Shown here piece after piece: positions 8,676 to 17,398 of a stretch of 64,000 nt of DNA. This stretch comes from CAWJKP01 sp963843465. Lineage in GTDB: Bacteria > Planctomycetota > Planctomycetia > Pirellulales > Thermoguttaceae. The position numbers and the translations under genes were made by a program. Below the pieces are notes generated by a model, which worked only from the letters and a program-made list of their open reading frames with translations, was not told the DNA's origin and did not search any database. Each line of letters begins with the position of its first letter. The stretch's first letter is position 1. Location of the stretch: positions 1,406,064 to 1,470,063 of the forward strand of contig CAWJKP010000003.1 in assembly GCA_963843465.1 (NCBI GenBank), read 5' to 3'.

Positions 8676-9400
8676 ATGAAGCGAGCTCTCCTTCTCCCGG
8701 TGCTGGCTGCGGGCGCTCTGCTCTTCGCGGTCAACGCCGCTCCTGCGTTTGCAGGTTCGAAACATCGTTGTTGCTGTGAGTCCTGTGGCACGCCTGCCTG
8801 CTGTGCGGCCGCTGCTGCCTGTGCGGCGCCTTGTGCGGCTCCGGCATGCTGTGCCCCGGCTTGCGAGAAGTGCGGCTGCTGCTGCAAGAGCAAGTGCTGC
8901 AAGGAAAAGTGCTGCAAATGCAAGTGCTGCAAGGAGCGTTGCTGCAAGAAGTGCTGCTGCTCGGCTCCGGCGTGCTGCGCTCCGGCGGCTGCCTGTGCGG
9001 CTCCTTGTGCGGCTCCGGCGTGCTGCGCCCGGCTTGCGAGAGCTGCGGCTGCTGCTGCAAGACCAAGTGCTGCAAGGAAAAGTGCTGCAAGTGCAAGTGC
9101 TGCAAGGAAAAGTGCCGCAAGTGCAAGTGCTGCAAGAGCTGCTGCTGCTCGGCTCCGGCGTGCTGCGCTCCGGCGGCTGCCTGTGCGGCTCCAGCGTGCT
9201 GCGCCCCGGCTTGCGAGAAGTGCGGCTGCTGCTGCAAGACCAAGTGCTGCAAGACCAAGTGCTGCAAGGAAAAGTGCTGCAAGGAAAAGTGCTGCAAGGA
9301 AAAGTGCTGCAAGAGCAAGTGCTGCAAGAGCAAGTGCTGCTGCGGCTCCTCCTGCTGCGCTGCCCCGGCGTGCTGCGCCCCGGCCTGCGGTTGCCATTAA
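8676..9400 (+). CDS. exported Cys/Lys-rich tandem-repeat protein (one frameshift)
   Basis: A clear signal peptide (MKRALLLPVLAAGALLFAV ... APAFA) precedes a mature region made almost entirely of Cys-rich modules: CCxxKCCKxKCC blocks (CGCCCKSKCCKEKCCKCK) alternate with Ala/Pro-Cys blocks (CSAPACCAPAAAC), ending in CGCH. The block pattern occurs at least three times. Reading frame changes at 9028-9030, where the unit reads GCGCCCGGC instead of the GCGCCCCGGC seen in sister units; adding one C restores the Cys-rich frame to the stop at 9400. The composition suggests either disulfide-crosslinked envelope material or metal binding; neither is shown by the sequence. It converges with cysteine synthase. 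I do not recognise a named family. Confidence 0.75.
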
Positions 9401-9470
9401 TCGCACGACACGGCCCGGCGGAACGCCCGCAAGCGTTCCTTTCGGGTGACAAGAACTCCTTTGCCTAGCG

Positions 9471-9506
9471 CAAGCGGCCCTCCCGGTTTTCCGAGGGGGC
9501 CGCTTG
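9471..9506. terminator. strong stem-loop between convergent genes
   Basis: CAAGCGGCCCTC pairs with GAGGGGGCCGCTTG (one bulged G) around a CCGGTTTTCC loop. It lies between the Cys-rich gene (+) and cysK (-) and could terminate both. Confidence 0.7.
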
Positions 9507-9544
9507 AGTTTCTTGGCTCTTCCGGGTCTGGGTGCGACAGGCCC

Positions 9545-10504
9545 TTATTCCGGGAAGAGCTTGGTCGAGAGATACCTCTCTCCCAGGTCGGGCAGGACGG
9601 TCACCACGAGCTTTCCCTGGTTCTCCGGGCGCTTGGCCACTTCCAGCGCGGCCCAAACCGCCGCCCCGGAGCTGATCCCGCACATCAGGCCCTCCCGCCG
9701 GGCCAATTGCCGCGAGGTTTCCAGGGCGTCTTCGTCGCTGACCAGCACCACGTCGTCGACAATCTCCAGGTTGAGCACGTCGGGAATGAAGCCGGCGCCG
9801 AGCCCTTGGATGGTATGTTTGCCGGGCTGCAGCGGCTTGCCAGAGCGGCGCTGGGTGATGACCGGGCTGTTGAGCGGCTCGACGGCGACCATCTTCACCT
9901 CGGGCTTGCGCGACTTGAGGGCTTCGCCCACCCCGGTGATCGTGCCGCCGGTGCCCACGCCACTGACCACGATGTCCACCGCCCCCTGGGTGTCCCGCCA
10001 GATCTCTTCGGCCGTCGTGCGGCGGTGGATTTCGGGATTGGCCGGGTTCTTGAACTGCTGGGGCATGAAGTAGTTGGCATTCCTGGCAACCATCTCTTCC
10101 GCCCGCTTCACCGCGCCCGGCATGCCCTCGCCCGCAGGCGTCAGGACCACCTCCGCCCCCAATGCCTTCAGCATCCGTCGCCGCTCAACACTCATGCTTT
10201 CGGGCATGGTCACGATCAGTCGGTAACCCCGGGCCGCGCAGACATAGCCCAAACCGATCCCCGTATTGCCGCTGGTGGGCTCGATGACCACTGTATCCTG
10301 GCCGATCTGCCCCTCCCGCTCGGCCGCATCGATCATCGCCCGCCCGATGCGATCCTTGACACTGCCCAGCGGGTTGAAACTCTCCATCTTCCCCAGCACG
10401 GTGGCCACGCAACCTTCGGTCAGCCGCCGCAATCGAACCAGCGGCGTGTTGCCGACACACTGCGTGATGTCGTCGTGCCTTCGTCCATGTGTCGCAACCG
10501 TCAT
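9545..10504 (-). CDS. cysK: cysteine synthase (O-acetylserine sulfhydrylase)
   Basis: PLP-dependent enzyme converting O-acetylserine and sulfide to cysteine in the cytoplasm. The PLP lysine lies in NPLGSVKDRIG (Lys50), the substrate loop is PTSGNTG (77-82) and the phosphate-binding loop is GVGTGGTITGVG. The length of 319 residues is normal for CysK, and the sequence is complete without shifts. A GGAGG ribosome-binding site precedes the ATG. Its convergent neighbour encodes an unusually Cys-rich exported protein, which may be a coincidence or a supply link. Confidence 0.93.
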   Translation of the reverse strand: MTVATHGRRHDDITQCVGNTPLVRLRRLTEGCVATVLGKMESFNPLGSVKDRIGRAMIDAAEREGQIGQDTVVIEPTSGNTGIGLGYVCAARGYRLIVTMPESMSVERRRMLKALGAEVVLTPAGEGMPGAVKRAEEMVARNANYFMPQQFKNPANPEIHRRTTAEEIWRDTQGAVDIVVSGVGTGGTITGVGEALKSRKPEVKMVAVEPLNSPVITQRRSGKPLQPGKHTIQGLGAGFIPDVLNLEIVDDVVLVSDEDALETSRQLARREGLMCGISSGAAVWAALEVAKRPENQGKLVVTVLPDLGERYLSTKLFPE

Positions 10505-10629
10505 TGTAGATCCTCCACTTTCCCCAACTTATTGTCCTAGAGGCCATCAGTACCCCCCATCGGGAAGGAATTGTATTCAAGTTGCCAAAGGCAGTCAACA
10601 TGCTCATAAGCCGGGCGTGGCCGCACTGG

Positions 10630-11430
10630 CTAACCAGGTGAACGACGCTGCCGAAGGGCTTCGTAAAACAACACGGCGGCCGTTGCCGAGACGTTCAGGC
10701 TGTCGGCCGCTCCCCGCATGGGAAGCGAAACGGCCCGGATGTCCGAGCCCGACCATGCCGACGTGAGCCCCTGCGCCTCGCTTCCCAAGACGATGGCTGC
10801 GGGACCGCGGAAATCGGCCTCGGTGTAGGGCATCGCCGAATCGACCCGGGCCGCGAAGATCGTCAATCGCCGGCTGCGTAGCCACGACAAGGTCTCCTCG
10901 GTCGTGGCCTGCGCCACGGGCAGCGTGAAGATCGTGCCCAGGCTGGCGCGGATTGCGTTGGGGTTGTAGAGGTCGGTCTGGGCATCGGCCACGATCACGG
11001 CCGAGACGCCCGCGGCATCGGCCGTTCGCAGCACGGCGCCCACGTTGCCCGGCTTCTCGACCCGCTCCAGTACGGCCACCAGGAGATCGCCTCGCGGCAC
11101 AAGCTCCGCCAGCCGGGCCAAAGGCATCTCAGCCACGGCCAAGAGGCCCTCGGCGCGATGGCCGAAGGCGAGCTTCTCGAAGACCGGTGGGGCAACTTCG
11201 AGGACCTCCGACCCAGCTTCCGTGAGCCGGTCAACCAGTGGTCCGCCGAGCGGATCGCGGCAGAGATCCTTGCACACAAAGACCTCGATCAGCCGCAGGC
11301 CGCCTTCCAGTCCGCGGAGGATCTCTCGATGGCCATCGATGAGGATTCGCCCCTGCAGTTGCCGATGACGACGATCGCGCAGCCGCGCGGCTGCCCTAAC
11401 ACGCGGGTTTTGCAAACTGGTGATGAGCAT
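10630..11430 (-). CDS. SpoU/TrmH-family RNA 2'-O-ribose methyltransferase
   Basis: An N-terminal substrate-binding region (ITSLQNPRVRAAARLRDRRH ... VFEKLAFGHRAEGLLAVAE) is followed by the knotted SPOUT domain with motif 1 LERVEKPGNVGAVLRTADAAG, motif 2 AAIVLGSEAQGL and motif 3 VSLPMRGAADSLNVSATAAV. These features match RlmB/TrmH-type enzymes that methylate rRNA or tRNA ribose. The ATG at 11430 fits the family start; the longer frame upstream to 11547 runs into the palindromic repeat at 11477-11563 and is discarded. The exact RNA target is unknown. Confidence 0.88.
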   Translation of the reverse strand: MLITSLQNPRVRAAARLRDRRHRQLQGRILIDGHREILRGLEGGLRLIEVFVCKDLCRDPLGGPLVDRLTEAGSEVLEVAPPVFEKLAFGHRAEGLLAVAEMPLARLAELVPRGDLLVAVLERVEKPGNVGAVLRTADAAGVSAVIVADAQTDLYNPNAIRASLGTIFTLPVAQATTEETLSWLRSRRLTIFAARVDSAMPYTEADFRGPAAIVLGSEAQGLTSAWSGSDIRAVSLPMRGAADSLNVSATAAVLFYEALRQRRSPG

Positions 11431-11476
11431 CCTGGTTCGTACGCGATTCTGATCTTGTCCGAGAGGGCGGAAACTC

Positions 11477-11563
11477 GTAGGGTGGGTCAAGGCCGCTTTG
11501 GCGGCCGTAGCCTCACCGCGCCGGTGGGGCTGCGCTCGCACGCGCAAGCTTGACCCACTCTAC
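11477..11563. repeat. GTAGGGTGGG palindromic repeat, copy A
   Basis: 87 bp beginning GTAGGGTGGGTCAAGG and ending GCTTGACCCACTCTAC, with internal complementary GGCCGCTTTGGCGGCC. It lies just upstream of the SpoU gene. Confidence 0.8.
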
Positions 11564-11618
11564 CGGCTCCAGCATAACACCTCTTGGCTATTATGCTGAA
11601 GGGTTACTTACGCGACTC

Positions 11619-11661
11619 TTGGTGGGCCGGCGGCCGCCACGGCGGCCTTGTCCCACCCTAC
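11619..11661. repeat. GTAGGGTGGG palindromic repeat, half copy B
   Basis: Only one half of the element (TTGGTGGGCCGGCGGCC to TTGTCCCACCCTAC), located directly upstream of the pseudokinase start codon. Confidence 0.75.
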
Positions 11662-11674
11662 TCCTGGGGACAAG

Positions 11675-14056
11675 ATGCGGGAAGAGCCCCCCCAAGAACT
11701 CGTGCGGCTGATGGAACGGCTGAATCTGGCCACTCCGGCCCAGGTTCGTGGCGTGGCACGTCTGGTCCGCCGGCTGGCGGAAGGACTGCCGCTGTTCGAG
11801 TCGGTGTGGGTCGACGCTTTGGCCCAGGTGCGTCTTTTGACGCCCTTCCAGGCTGCCCAGATCAACGCCGGCCGAGGTCCCCTGCTGAAGGTCGGTCCCT
11901 TTGTCCTGACCCACCGGCTGCCGTCCCTCGGTTACGCGGATGCTTATCGCGCCCGGGAAATGGCGTCCGGGAAGTCCGCCCGGTTGACGATTGCCCCGGC
12001 CCAAGACGCCCGGGCGAGCGAGCAGGCGAAGCGGCTGGAATCGCTTGCGTCCAAGGCGGCAGCCCTGTCGGCGCCCTGCCTGGCTCCGGTTACGTCCGCT
12101 GGCGTGGACGGCAACCGTCTTTGGGCAGCGGGCTCCGATAGCCAAGGCCGGACCGCCGACCAGTGGATGGTTCACAACGGCCGCTTTCCGTCCGAGGCCG
12201 TCCTGGAGATCGCTCGGCAGATGCTGCCGGGACTGGTGCTGCTGGAAAAGGCGGGGATCGCGCATGGCGACCTCTCGGCGGCCTCCGTGCTCTTGACCGA
12301 CGACGGCCAGGTGGTGCTTTGCCAGCCAGGGATTCGCGGGATTCTCCGGCCTGAGGAAGGCCATGCCTCGGCCGACCTGCTGCCGCAGTATTACGACGGC
12401 TTGGCGCCGGAGCGGGTTGGCCAGGGAACGCCGCCGAGCATTGCCGGCGACCTCTATGCGTGCGGATATGTCTGGTGGCATTTGCTCACCGGCCGGACTA
12501 CGGTCGCGGGGGGCGATAGCCTCGCCAAGCTGCGGGCGATCGAGACCGCGCGGGTCGGCGACGTGCGCCGACTGGCGCCCGACGCGCCGAGCAGCTTGTC
12601 GGCCGCGGTGATGGCTTGCCTGCGGCGGGAGCCGTCGTTGCGACCGGAGTCGATGGCCCGGCTGGCAGCCACGCTGGGCACGTCCACGCACAGCGGCCGG
12701 CACCTGCTGGCCGAGTGTCTTCGCCACCCGGCGCGGCGACCCGCCCGCTGGTCGACGTCGATCTCGTCGCTGCGCGATTCGGGCCATGCGCCTCTCTGGC
12801 TGGCCGCGACGGCCGGCTGCCTGGTGGCGGCCATCACGCTCACCTGGTCCATGTGGCCGATGGCCCCGCCCATTCCTCCGGCCGCGATTTCCGCTGGGCC
12901 GGCTGACGGAAGATCGACTTCTTGTGGTGCAGCCGTCTCGGCTGCTCGGGCAGGCGGGACGCCTGCACCACAAGATGTTTCTGGACAGGGGCCAGCCACC
13001 GATCCGCCGGCCAGCCGGCACGACGCGGATACCAGCGATCTGATCCTGCCGAGCAGTCGGCCGCTTCGGCTGGCGTCGCTGACGTTGCGGGCGGGGCAAT
13101 GCGTACGCGGGGAAGGTCGGCAGCGTCCGTTGCTGTTGGTCCCGGAAGGCGGGTTGATCGTGCAGGCGGAGAAGATCCGTTTTCAGAATCTCGATTTTGT
13201 CTGGTCTGGCCAAGAACAAGTTCGTAGGGTGGGCTTTGGCCCGCCTACGCAGGCCGGGCGGACTGAAGCTCACCCTACGAGCCCTACCGAGGAGCAGTCG
13301 CCCCTTGCGCAGCCGGCGATTCTGCGTATCGAGGCGGCCCGTGCCGAGTTTCAGGGTTGCTCGTTCCAAGCATCGCGATCCGCCGCCGTGGAGCCGGCGG
13401 CTCTCCGTTGGACCCAGCCCGGCGACGATGGCTCATTGGACCTGACGTTGCCCAGCAGTCAGATCCGCCTGAAGGACTGCGTCTTCCGCCACGTGGCGTC
13501 GGCCGTCGATGCCGAGCGAGCGGGTGCCGTCGGGCTGGACCTGGCCAACGTCCTCCACCTGGGCGAAGGTCCGCTGGTTCGCCTCCACCACTGCCCACGC
13601 TTCGACGAGCCGCTGGTGTTGAATCTCACCAACGTAACCCTTCGCGGATCCGGGCCGCTTCTGGAATGCGTTTACGGCAGGGTCGAGGAGCAGCCGGGCA
13701 AGATCGCCGTCCAGGCCGAGAGCTGTGCCTTCGTTCCCGGGCCGCACAACCCTCTCATCCTCCTCTCGGGCGAAGGCTCGCCGCAGCGAATCCTAGCGTC
13801 CCTGGATTGGACCGGCCAAGGGTCGCTGATCTCGCCGGAGGCGGTCATCGCCCAGTGGAAACGTCCCTCGGGCCAGCCGCGAACGCTCGACGAGGCCTCC
13901 GTCTCCATGGCCGGCATGGTCCGCAGCGCAGTGACCTTCGCGGGCGACCCCGATGCGAGCCCCACGGCCAATCGCGTCAACCGCTGGCAGGTCCCACTAC
14001 GATCCGCCAGTCCGCCGGGAGTCGATCCACGGCCGCTGGTCTGGCCAGAGCGATAG
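11675..14056 (+). CDS. Ser/Thr pseudokinase with transmembrane segment and extracytoplasmic domain
   Basis: The ATG at 11675 is preferred; in-frame codons upstream belong to the palindromic half-repeat. The cytoplasmic part resembles planctomycete protein kinases: an N-terminal helical segment, a degenerate kinase fold with HGDLSAASVLL (about 197-207; catalytic Asp kept, the Asn replaced), LCQPG instead of DFG, and DLYACGYVWWHLLTGR. No glycine-rich loop or conserved Lys is visible, so catalysis is unlikely. One transmembrane helix (about 372-394) leads to an exported region with beta-helix-like repeats (VRLHHCPRFDEPLVLNLTNVTL). Two palindromic repeats (12918-12977 and 13224-13278) are read in frame between the two parts. 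It may act as a scaffold or sensor. Confidence 0.7.
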   Translation: MREEPPQELVRLMERLNLATPAQVRGVARLVRRLAEGLPLFESVWVDALAQVRLLTPFQAAQINAGRGPLLKVGPFVLTHRLPSLGYADAYRAREMASGKSARLTIAPAQDARASEQAKRLESLASKAAALSAPCLAPVTSAGVDGNRLWAAGSDSQGRTADQWMVHNGRFPSEAVLEIARQMLPGLVLLEKAGIAHGDLSAASVLLTDDGQVVLCQPGIRGILRPEEGHASADLLPQYYDGLAPERVGQGTPPSIAGDLYACGYVWWHLLTGRTTVAGGDSLAKLRAIETARVGDVRRLAPDAPSSLSAAVMACLRREPSLRPESMARLAATLGTSTHSGRHLLAECLRHPARRPARWSTSISSLRDSGHAPLWLAATAGCLVAAITLTWSMWPMAPPIPPAAISAGPADGRSTSCGAAVSAARAGGTPAPQDVSGQGPATDPPASRHDADTSDLILPSSRPLRLASLTLRAGQCVRGEGRQRPLLLVPEGGLIVQAEKIRFQNLDFVWSGQEQVRRVGFGPPTQAGRTEAHPTSPTEEQSPLAQPAILRIEAARAEFQGCSFQASRSAAVEPAALRWTQPGDDGSLDLTLPSSQIRLKDCVFRHVASAVDAERAGAVGLDLANVLHLGEGPLVRLHHCPRFDEPLVLNLTNVTLRGSGPLLECVYGRVEEQPGKIAVQAESCAFVPGPHNPLILLSGEGSPQRILASLDWTGQGSLISPEAVIAQWKRPSGQPRTLDEASVSMAGMVRSAVTFAGDPDASPTANRVNRWQVPLRSASPPGVDPRPLVWPER
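12918..12977. repeat. CTTGTGGTGCAG palindromic repeat inside a CDS
   Basis: CTTGTGGTGCAG at one end and CTGCACCACAAG at the other, with an imperfectly complementary middle. Read in frame it encodes CGAAVSAARAGGTPAPQ in the linker of the pseudokinase. Confidence 0.7.
13224..13278. repeat. GTAGGGTGGGCTTTGG palindromic repeat inside a CDS (copy F)
   Basis: 55 bp from GTAGGGTGGGCTTTGGCC to GAAGCTCACCCTAC, a shorter relative of the family at 17301-17398. It encodes about 19 residues of the pseudokinase without breaking the frame. Confidence 0.7.
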
Positions 14057-14174
14057 TAACAAAAGAAACGCAGGCAAGGGCGAAACCGAGGGCCGCGGTT
14101 TGACACGGCCGGTAGGTGATATAGACTTGCTGGAGAGGGGGCCTCGTCTGCTACTCGTCTCGTGCTATCGCTCC

Positions 14175-14375
14175 TTGGATCTCAAGATCAGGTCCGCCGT
14201 GGATCAGCTAACCACCATTCTTTCGCAAGACGACGCGGCAACGTCGGTGGAGTATGCGGTCCTGCTGGCGCTGATTGTTTTGGCCGCCTTTGCGGCCGTT
14301 CTGGACTTCGGGACCCAGGCGAGCACACTCTGGGGCACGATCGAGAACACTTTGGACGCGGTGGGGTTTTTCTAA
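14175..14375 (+). CDS. Flp-type IVb pilin
   Basis: The sequence DDAATSVEYAVLLALIVLAA has the Flp pilin signature: a small residue before the processed hydrophobic helix and a Glu-Tyr pair. Length is about 66 residues, as usual for Flp/Fap pilins, with a short C-terminal tail (STLWGTIENTLDAVGFF). No ATG is available near the signature; TTG at 14175 or GTG at 14199 are the likely starts. It lies downstream of the pseudokinase. No tad secretion genes are present in the window. Confidence 0.68.
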   Translation: MDLKIRSAVDQLTTILSQDDAATSVEYAVLLALIVLAAFAAVLDFGTQASTLWGTIENTLDAVGFF

Positions 14376-14378
14376 CGC

Positions 14379-14506
14379 GGATTATTCATGGCCCAACACA
14401 AGCCCGAAACGCAAGCGAGGGACTGCCAACGAGTTCCCCTCGCTTGCGCTTCGGGCTAGTGGGGAACACACTGCGCCCGGACCTCCTGCCCGTGAATAAT
14501 CCAGGC
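14379..14506. repeat. nested palindromic repeat
   Basis: Outer arms GGATTATTCATGG / CCCGTGAATAATCC enclose inner arms AGCCCGAAACGCAAGCGAGG / CCTCGCTTGCGCTTCGGGCT. It follows the pilin gene directly and could act as its terminator. Confidence 0.7.
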
Positions 14507-14513
14507 TGATCAG

Positions 14514-15014
14514 ATGTCCGAGCCGATCCAACAGCGCCACAAAACCCCGGTTGCCCTCCAACGGCCACGCGAGCTAGTGGTCACATGCTCTCCCATGAGG
14601 AGTAATGTCAACCTCTCGCGGATCGTGCGGGCGGCAAGTTGCTGCGGCGTGCGCCGGGTGATCTGCTGCGGCAACGCACGGATTGTGCCGGAAATCTCCC
14701 GTGAGACGGGCGAAGCGATCCAGATCGAGATCCACCGCACTCTGCCGCCCGTCCTGAAGCGCCTCGCCAGTGAAGGGTTTCGCTTGATTGGGCTGGAACA
14801 GACTGACCGGTCCCAATCCCTCTATGGTTTTGCCTTCGCGCGGAAGACGGCCTTAGTGATCGGCAACGAGCGGCTGGGGATCGAGGAGGAGATCCTGCGG
14901 ATGCTCGACGCTACGGTGGAGATACCCGTCTACGGGATGCCCTATGCTCATAACGTCGCCACGGCGACCGCCATGGCCCTCTACGAGTATTGCCGGCAAT
15001 TCCCCGCCGGGTAG
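14514..15014 (+). CDS. SpoU-family RNA methyltransferase, TrmH-like
   Basis: A compact SPOUT domain: motif 1 MRSNVNLSRIVRAASCCGV (about residues 28-46), motif 2 ALVIGNERLGI, motif 3 VEIPVYGMPYAHNVATATA. The length of 166 residues fits the short TrmH-type enzymes without an added RNA-binding domain. It probably methylates a tRNA or rRNA 2'-OH using S-adenosylmethionine. It differs from the longer SpoU protein at 10630-11430. Confidence 0.87.
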   Translation: MSEPIQQRHKTPVALQRPRELVVTCSPMRSNVNLSRIVRAASCCGVRRVICCGNARIVPEISRETGEAIQIEIHRTLPPVLKRLASEGFRLIGLEQTDRSQSLYGFAFARKTALVIGNERLGIEEEILRMLDATVEIPVYGMPYAHNVATATAMALYEYCRQFPAG

Positions 15015-15198
15015 TTGACGGTGCCGCGCAGATGGTGTTAAACTGGTACGTTTGCAAGGCTTGCGCCCGGCGTTTGCGGGGGCGTGGCCAAGAAGTCCCG
15101 CCCGGCAGGCGGGACCTACCTCGCGCCCCTGCGTTTTCGGGAGTGTGTTAGCCCCGGCGGCCACGCCGGCTTGGCGATCGTTGGATGAGGATCGAATT

Positions 15199-16488
15199 GT
15201 GCCTGCGACCTCTGTTATCGGTCTACAGTGGGGGGATGAAGCGAAAGGCAAGATCGTCGACCTGCTGACCGATCAGCACGACATCGTTGTCCGCTATCAG
15301 GGGGGCGCCAATGCAGGCCACACGGTGGTGTTCCAAGGCCAAACCTTTAAGCTCTCGTTGATCCCCAGCGGTATTTTCCGCCCCCAGGTCCAGTGTGTGG
15401 TCGCCGGCGGCGTGGTCCTCAATCCGGCCAGTTTGCTGGACGAGATCGACCGTTTGGCCGCCCGGGGCATCTCCATCGGCAGCAACCTGATGATCAGCGA
15501 CCGGACCCACCTGATCTTTCCCTGGCACTTTGCCGAAGACCGCCTGATGGACGATTGCACCGGAGGCGAAGCGCTCGGCACCACTATGCGGGGGATCGGC
15601 CCCTGTTACCGCGACAAGGTCGGCCGTTGCTATGCAGTTCGCCTGGGCGACTTGTACCGCGAGAACTTCGCGGCGCGAATCCAACAGATCACCCAGGCGA
15701 AGAACCAGATGTTCGCCGGACTGGGAGCTTCGGCCGACGGCTGCTGCCTGGACGCGGAGGAGATCTATGCCCAGTACAGCGGTTACGCGCGGCGGCTTGA
15801 GCCTTTTGTCGCCGACACCACGGCTTACCTGCTGGATGCGGTCGACGCCGGCAAGCGGATCCTCTTCGAGGGTGCCCAGGGGGCCCTCTTGGACGTCGAT
15901 CATGGCACGTTCCCCTTCGTCACCAGCAGCAACAGCTCCGGCGTGGGCGTCTCCAGCGGCTCGGGGGTTCCCGGGCGGCACATCGAGAAGGTGATCGGGG
16001 TCATCAAGGCTTACAGCACGCGGGTCGGCGGCGGCCCCTTCCCCACCGAGCAGGACAACGAGACGGGCCAGCACATCCGCCAACAGGGCAACGAGTACGG
16101 CACGGTCACCAAGCGGCCCCGCCGCTGCGGCTGGTTCGACGCGGTCGCCGTCCGCTATACGGCCCGGCTCAGCGGCGTGGACGTGCTGGCCGTGATGCTC
16201 CTGGACGTGCTCAGCCGGCTTGCGGAGCTGAAGATTTGCGTCGCCTACGAGCTGGATGGGCGGCGGATCATCGATTTCCCCAGCCACGTCGAGGACCTGC
16301 GCCGCGTGCAGCCGGTGTACGAGACCCTGCCCGGCTGGCAGAAGGAGATCCGCGACGTCCGCCGCCTCCAAGACCTGCCCGCCGGCGCGAGGGCTTATCT
16401 CGACCGCCTCAGCGGCCTGATCGGCTGTGCGGTGGAGATCGTCTCTGTCGGGCCCGACCGGGAGCAGACCATCCTTGCAGGCAAATAG
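15199..16488 (+). CDS. purA: adenylosuccinate synthetase
   Basis: Catalyses GTP-dependent ligation of IMP and aspartate, the first committed step from IMP to AMP. The N-terminal loop is GLQWGDEAKGKIVD (canonical GxQWGDEGKGK), followed by GGANAGHTV, TMRGIGPCYRDKVGR, the GAQGALLDVDHGTFPFVTSS signature and GPFPTE. Length is 429 residues, normal for PurA. I chose GTG at 15199 because GAGGA lies 8 bases upstream and the homology begins five codons later. The uppS start follows 13 bp after the stop, so the two are probably co-transcribed. Confidence 0.94.
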   Translation: MPATSVIGLQWGDEAKGKIVDLLTDQHDIVVRYQGGANAGHTVVFQGQTFKLSLIPSGIFRPQVQCVVAGGVVLNPASLLDEIDRLAARGISIGSNLMISDRTHLIFPWHFAEDRLMDDCTGGEALGTTMRGIGPCYRDKVGRCYAVRLGDLYRENFAARIQQITQAKNQMFAGLGASADGCCLDAEEIYAQYSGYARRLEPFVADTTAYLLDAVDAGKRILFEGAQGALLDVDHGTFPFVTSSNSSGVGVSSGSGVPGRHIEKVIGVIKAYSTRVGGGPFPTEQDNETGQHIRQQGNEYGTVTKRPRRCGWFDAVAVRYTARLSGVDVLAVMLLDVLSRLAELKICVAYELDGRRIIDFPSHVEDLRRVQPVYETLPGWQKEIRDVRRLQDLPAGARAYLDRLSGLIGCAVEIVSVGPDREQTILAGK

Positions 16489-16501
16489 CAGGGAAAAGAG
16501 C

Positions 16502-17286
16502 GTGCCCCGAGCGAAGTCCACTGGCCTGTCAGCACCGGCCGCCGCTGAGTTCGAAGTGCCGCGGGAGAAGCGGCCGCGCCACATCGCCGTGATCATGGAC
16601 GGCAACGGCCGCTGGGCTCAACAGCGGGGCCTGCCGCGGATCGAGGGCCACCGGCACGGCGTGGCGGCCGTCCGCCGCACGGTCGAGGAGTGCGCCCGGC
16701 TGGAGATCCAGCAGCTTACGCTCTACTGCCTCTCCAGCGAGAACTGGAAGCGCCCCCTGCGGAGCTGCAGTTCCTCATGCAGCTCTTGCAGCAGTACATG
16801 GTCGAGGAGCGGGCGTCGATCATCAAGCAGGGGATCCGCCTGAGCGTCATCGGCCGCCGCGACGCCATGCCGGCCGACGCCCTGCGGGAGATCGACAAGA
16901 GCATCGAGCTGACCCGCCATAATCAGGGCCTGCTGCTCTGCCTGGCCGTCAACTACGGGGCCCGAGCGGAATTGGCCGACGCCGTGCGGACGATCGCCCG
17001 GGAGGTGGAAGAGGGCCGGCTGCGGGCCGACCAGGTCAGCGAGGCCACGATCGCCGCGCATCTCTACACGGCCGGCACGCCTGATCCCGACTTGTTGATC
17101 CGCACCGCCGGCGAGATGCGGCTGAGCAATTTCCTTCTCTGGCAGATCAGCTACGCCGAAGTCTGGGTGACGCCGACCTGCTGGCCCGAGTTCGACGTCG
17201 GGCACCTCCGCCAGGCGATCCGCGACTTTGCCGGCCGCAACCGCCGTTTCGGCGGACTCTCGCCGCTGCCGTCGGCCGAGAGTTAG
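16502..17286 (+). CDS. uppS: undecaprenyl diphosphate synthase (cis-prenyltransferase; one frameshift)
   Basis: Makes the C55 lipid carrier precursor from FPP and IPP. The signature HIAVIMDGNGRWAQQRGLPR includes the catalytic Asp; GHRHGVAAV, YCLSSENWKRP, then after the break CLAVNYGARAE and DLLIRTAGEMRLSNFLLWQ complete the family motifs. The frame shifts in the C-run at 16753-16757: one more C restores SSENWKRPPAELQFLMQLL. All motifs of the enzyme are intact on both sides, so an assembly error is more likely than gene death. The start is GTG at 16502 behind AGGGAAAAGAG. Confidence 0.9.
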
Positions 17287-17300
17287 CCGCTTGGCAGAGT

Positions 17301-17398
17301 GTAGGGTGGGACAAGGCCGCCTTGGCGGCCGCCGGCCCACCAGGAGCCGGCGGAAGTGGTGGGCCGGCGCCCGCTTACGCGAGCTTGTCCCACCCTAC
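17301..17398. repeat. GTAGGGTGGG palindromic repeat, copy C
   Basis: 98 bp from GTAGGGTGGGACAAGG to GAGCTTGTCCCACCCTAC. The right end provides the TAG stop codon (17395-17397) of the minus-strand membrane protein. Confidence 0.85.

Noticed and set aside
8625..9452. Ser/Thr/Cys- or Ala/Leu-rich minus-strand frames
   Set aside because: They are translations of the complement of the Cys-rich repeats and have no independent support.
15040..15198. Riboswitch or leader RNA before purA
   Set aside because: The stretch has G+C-rich short hairpins but no recognisable purine riboswitch core.
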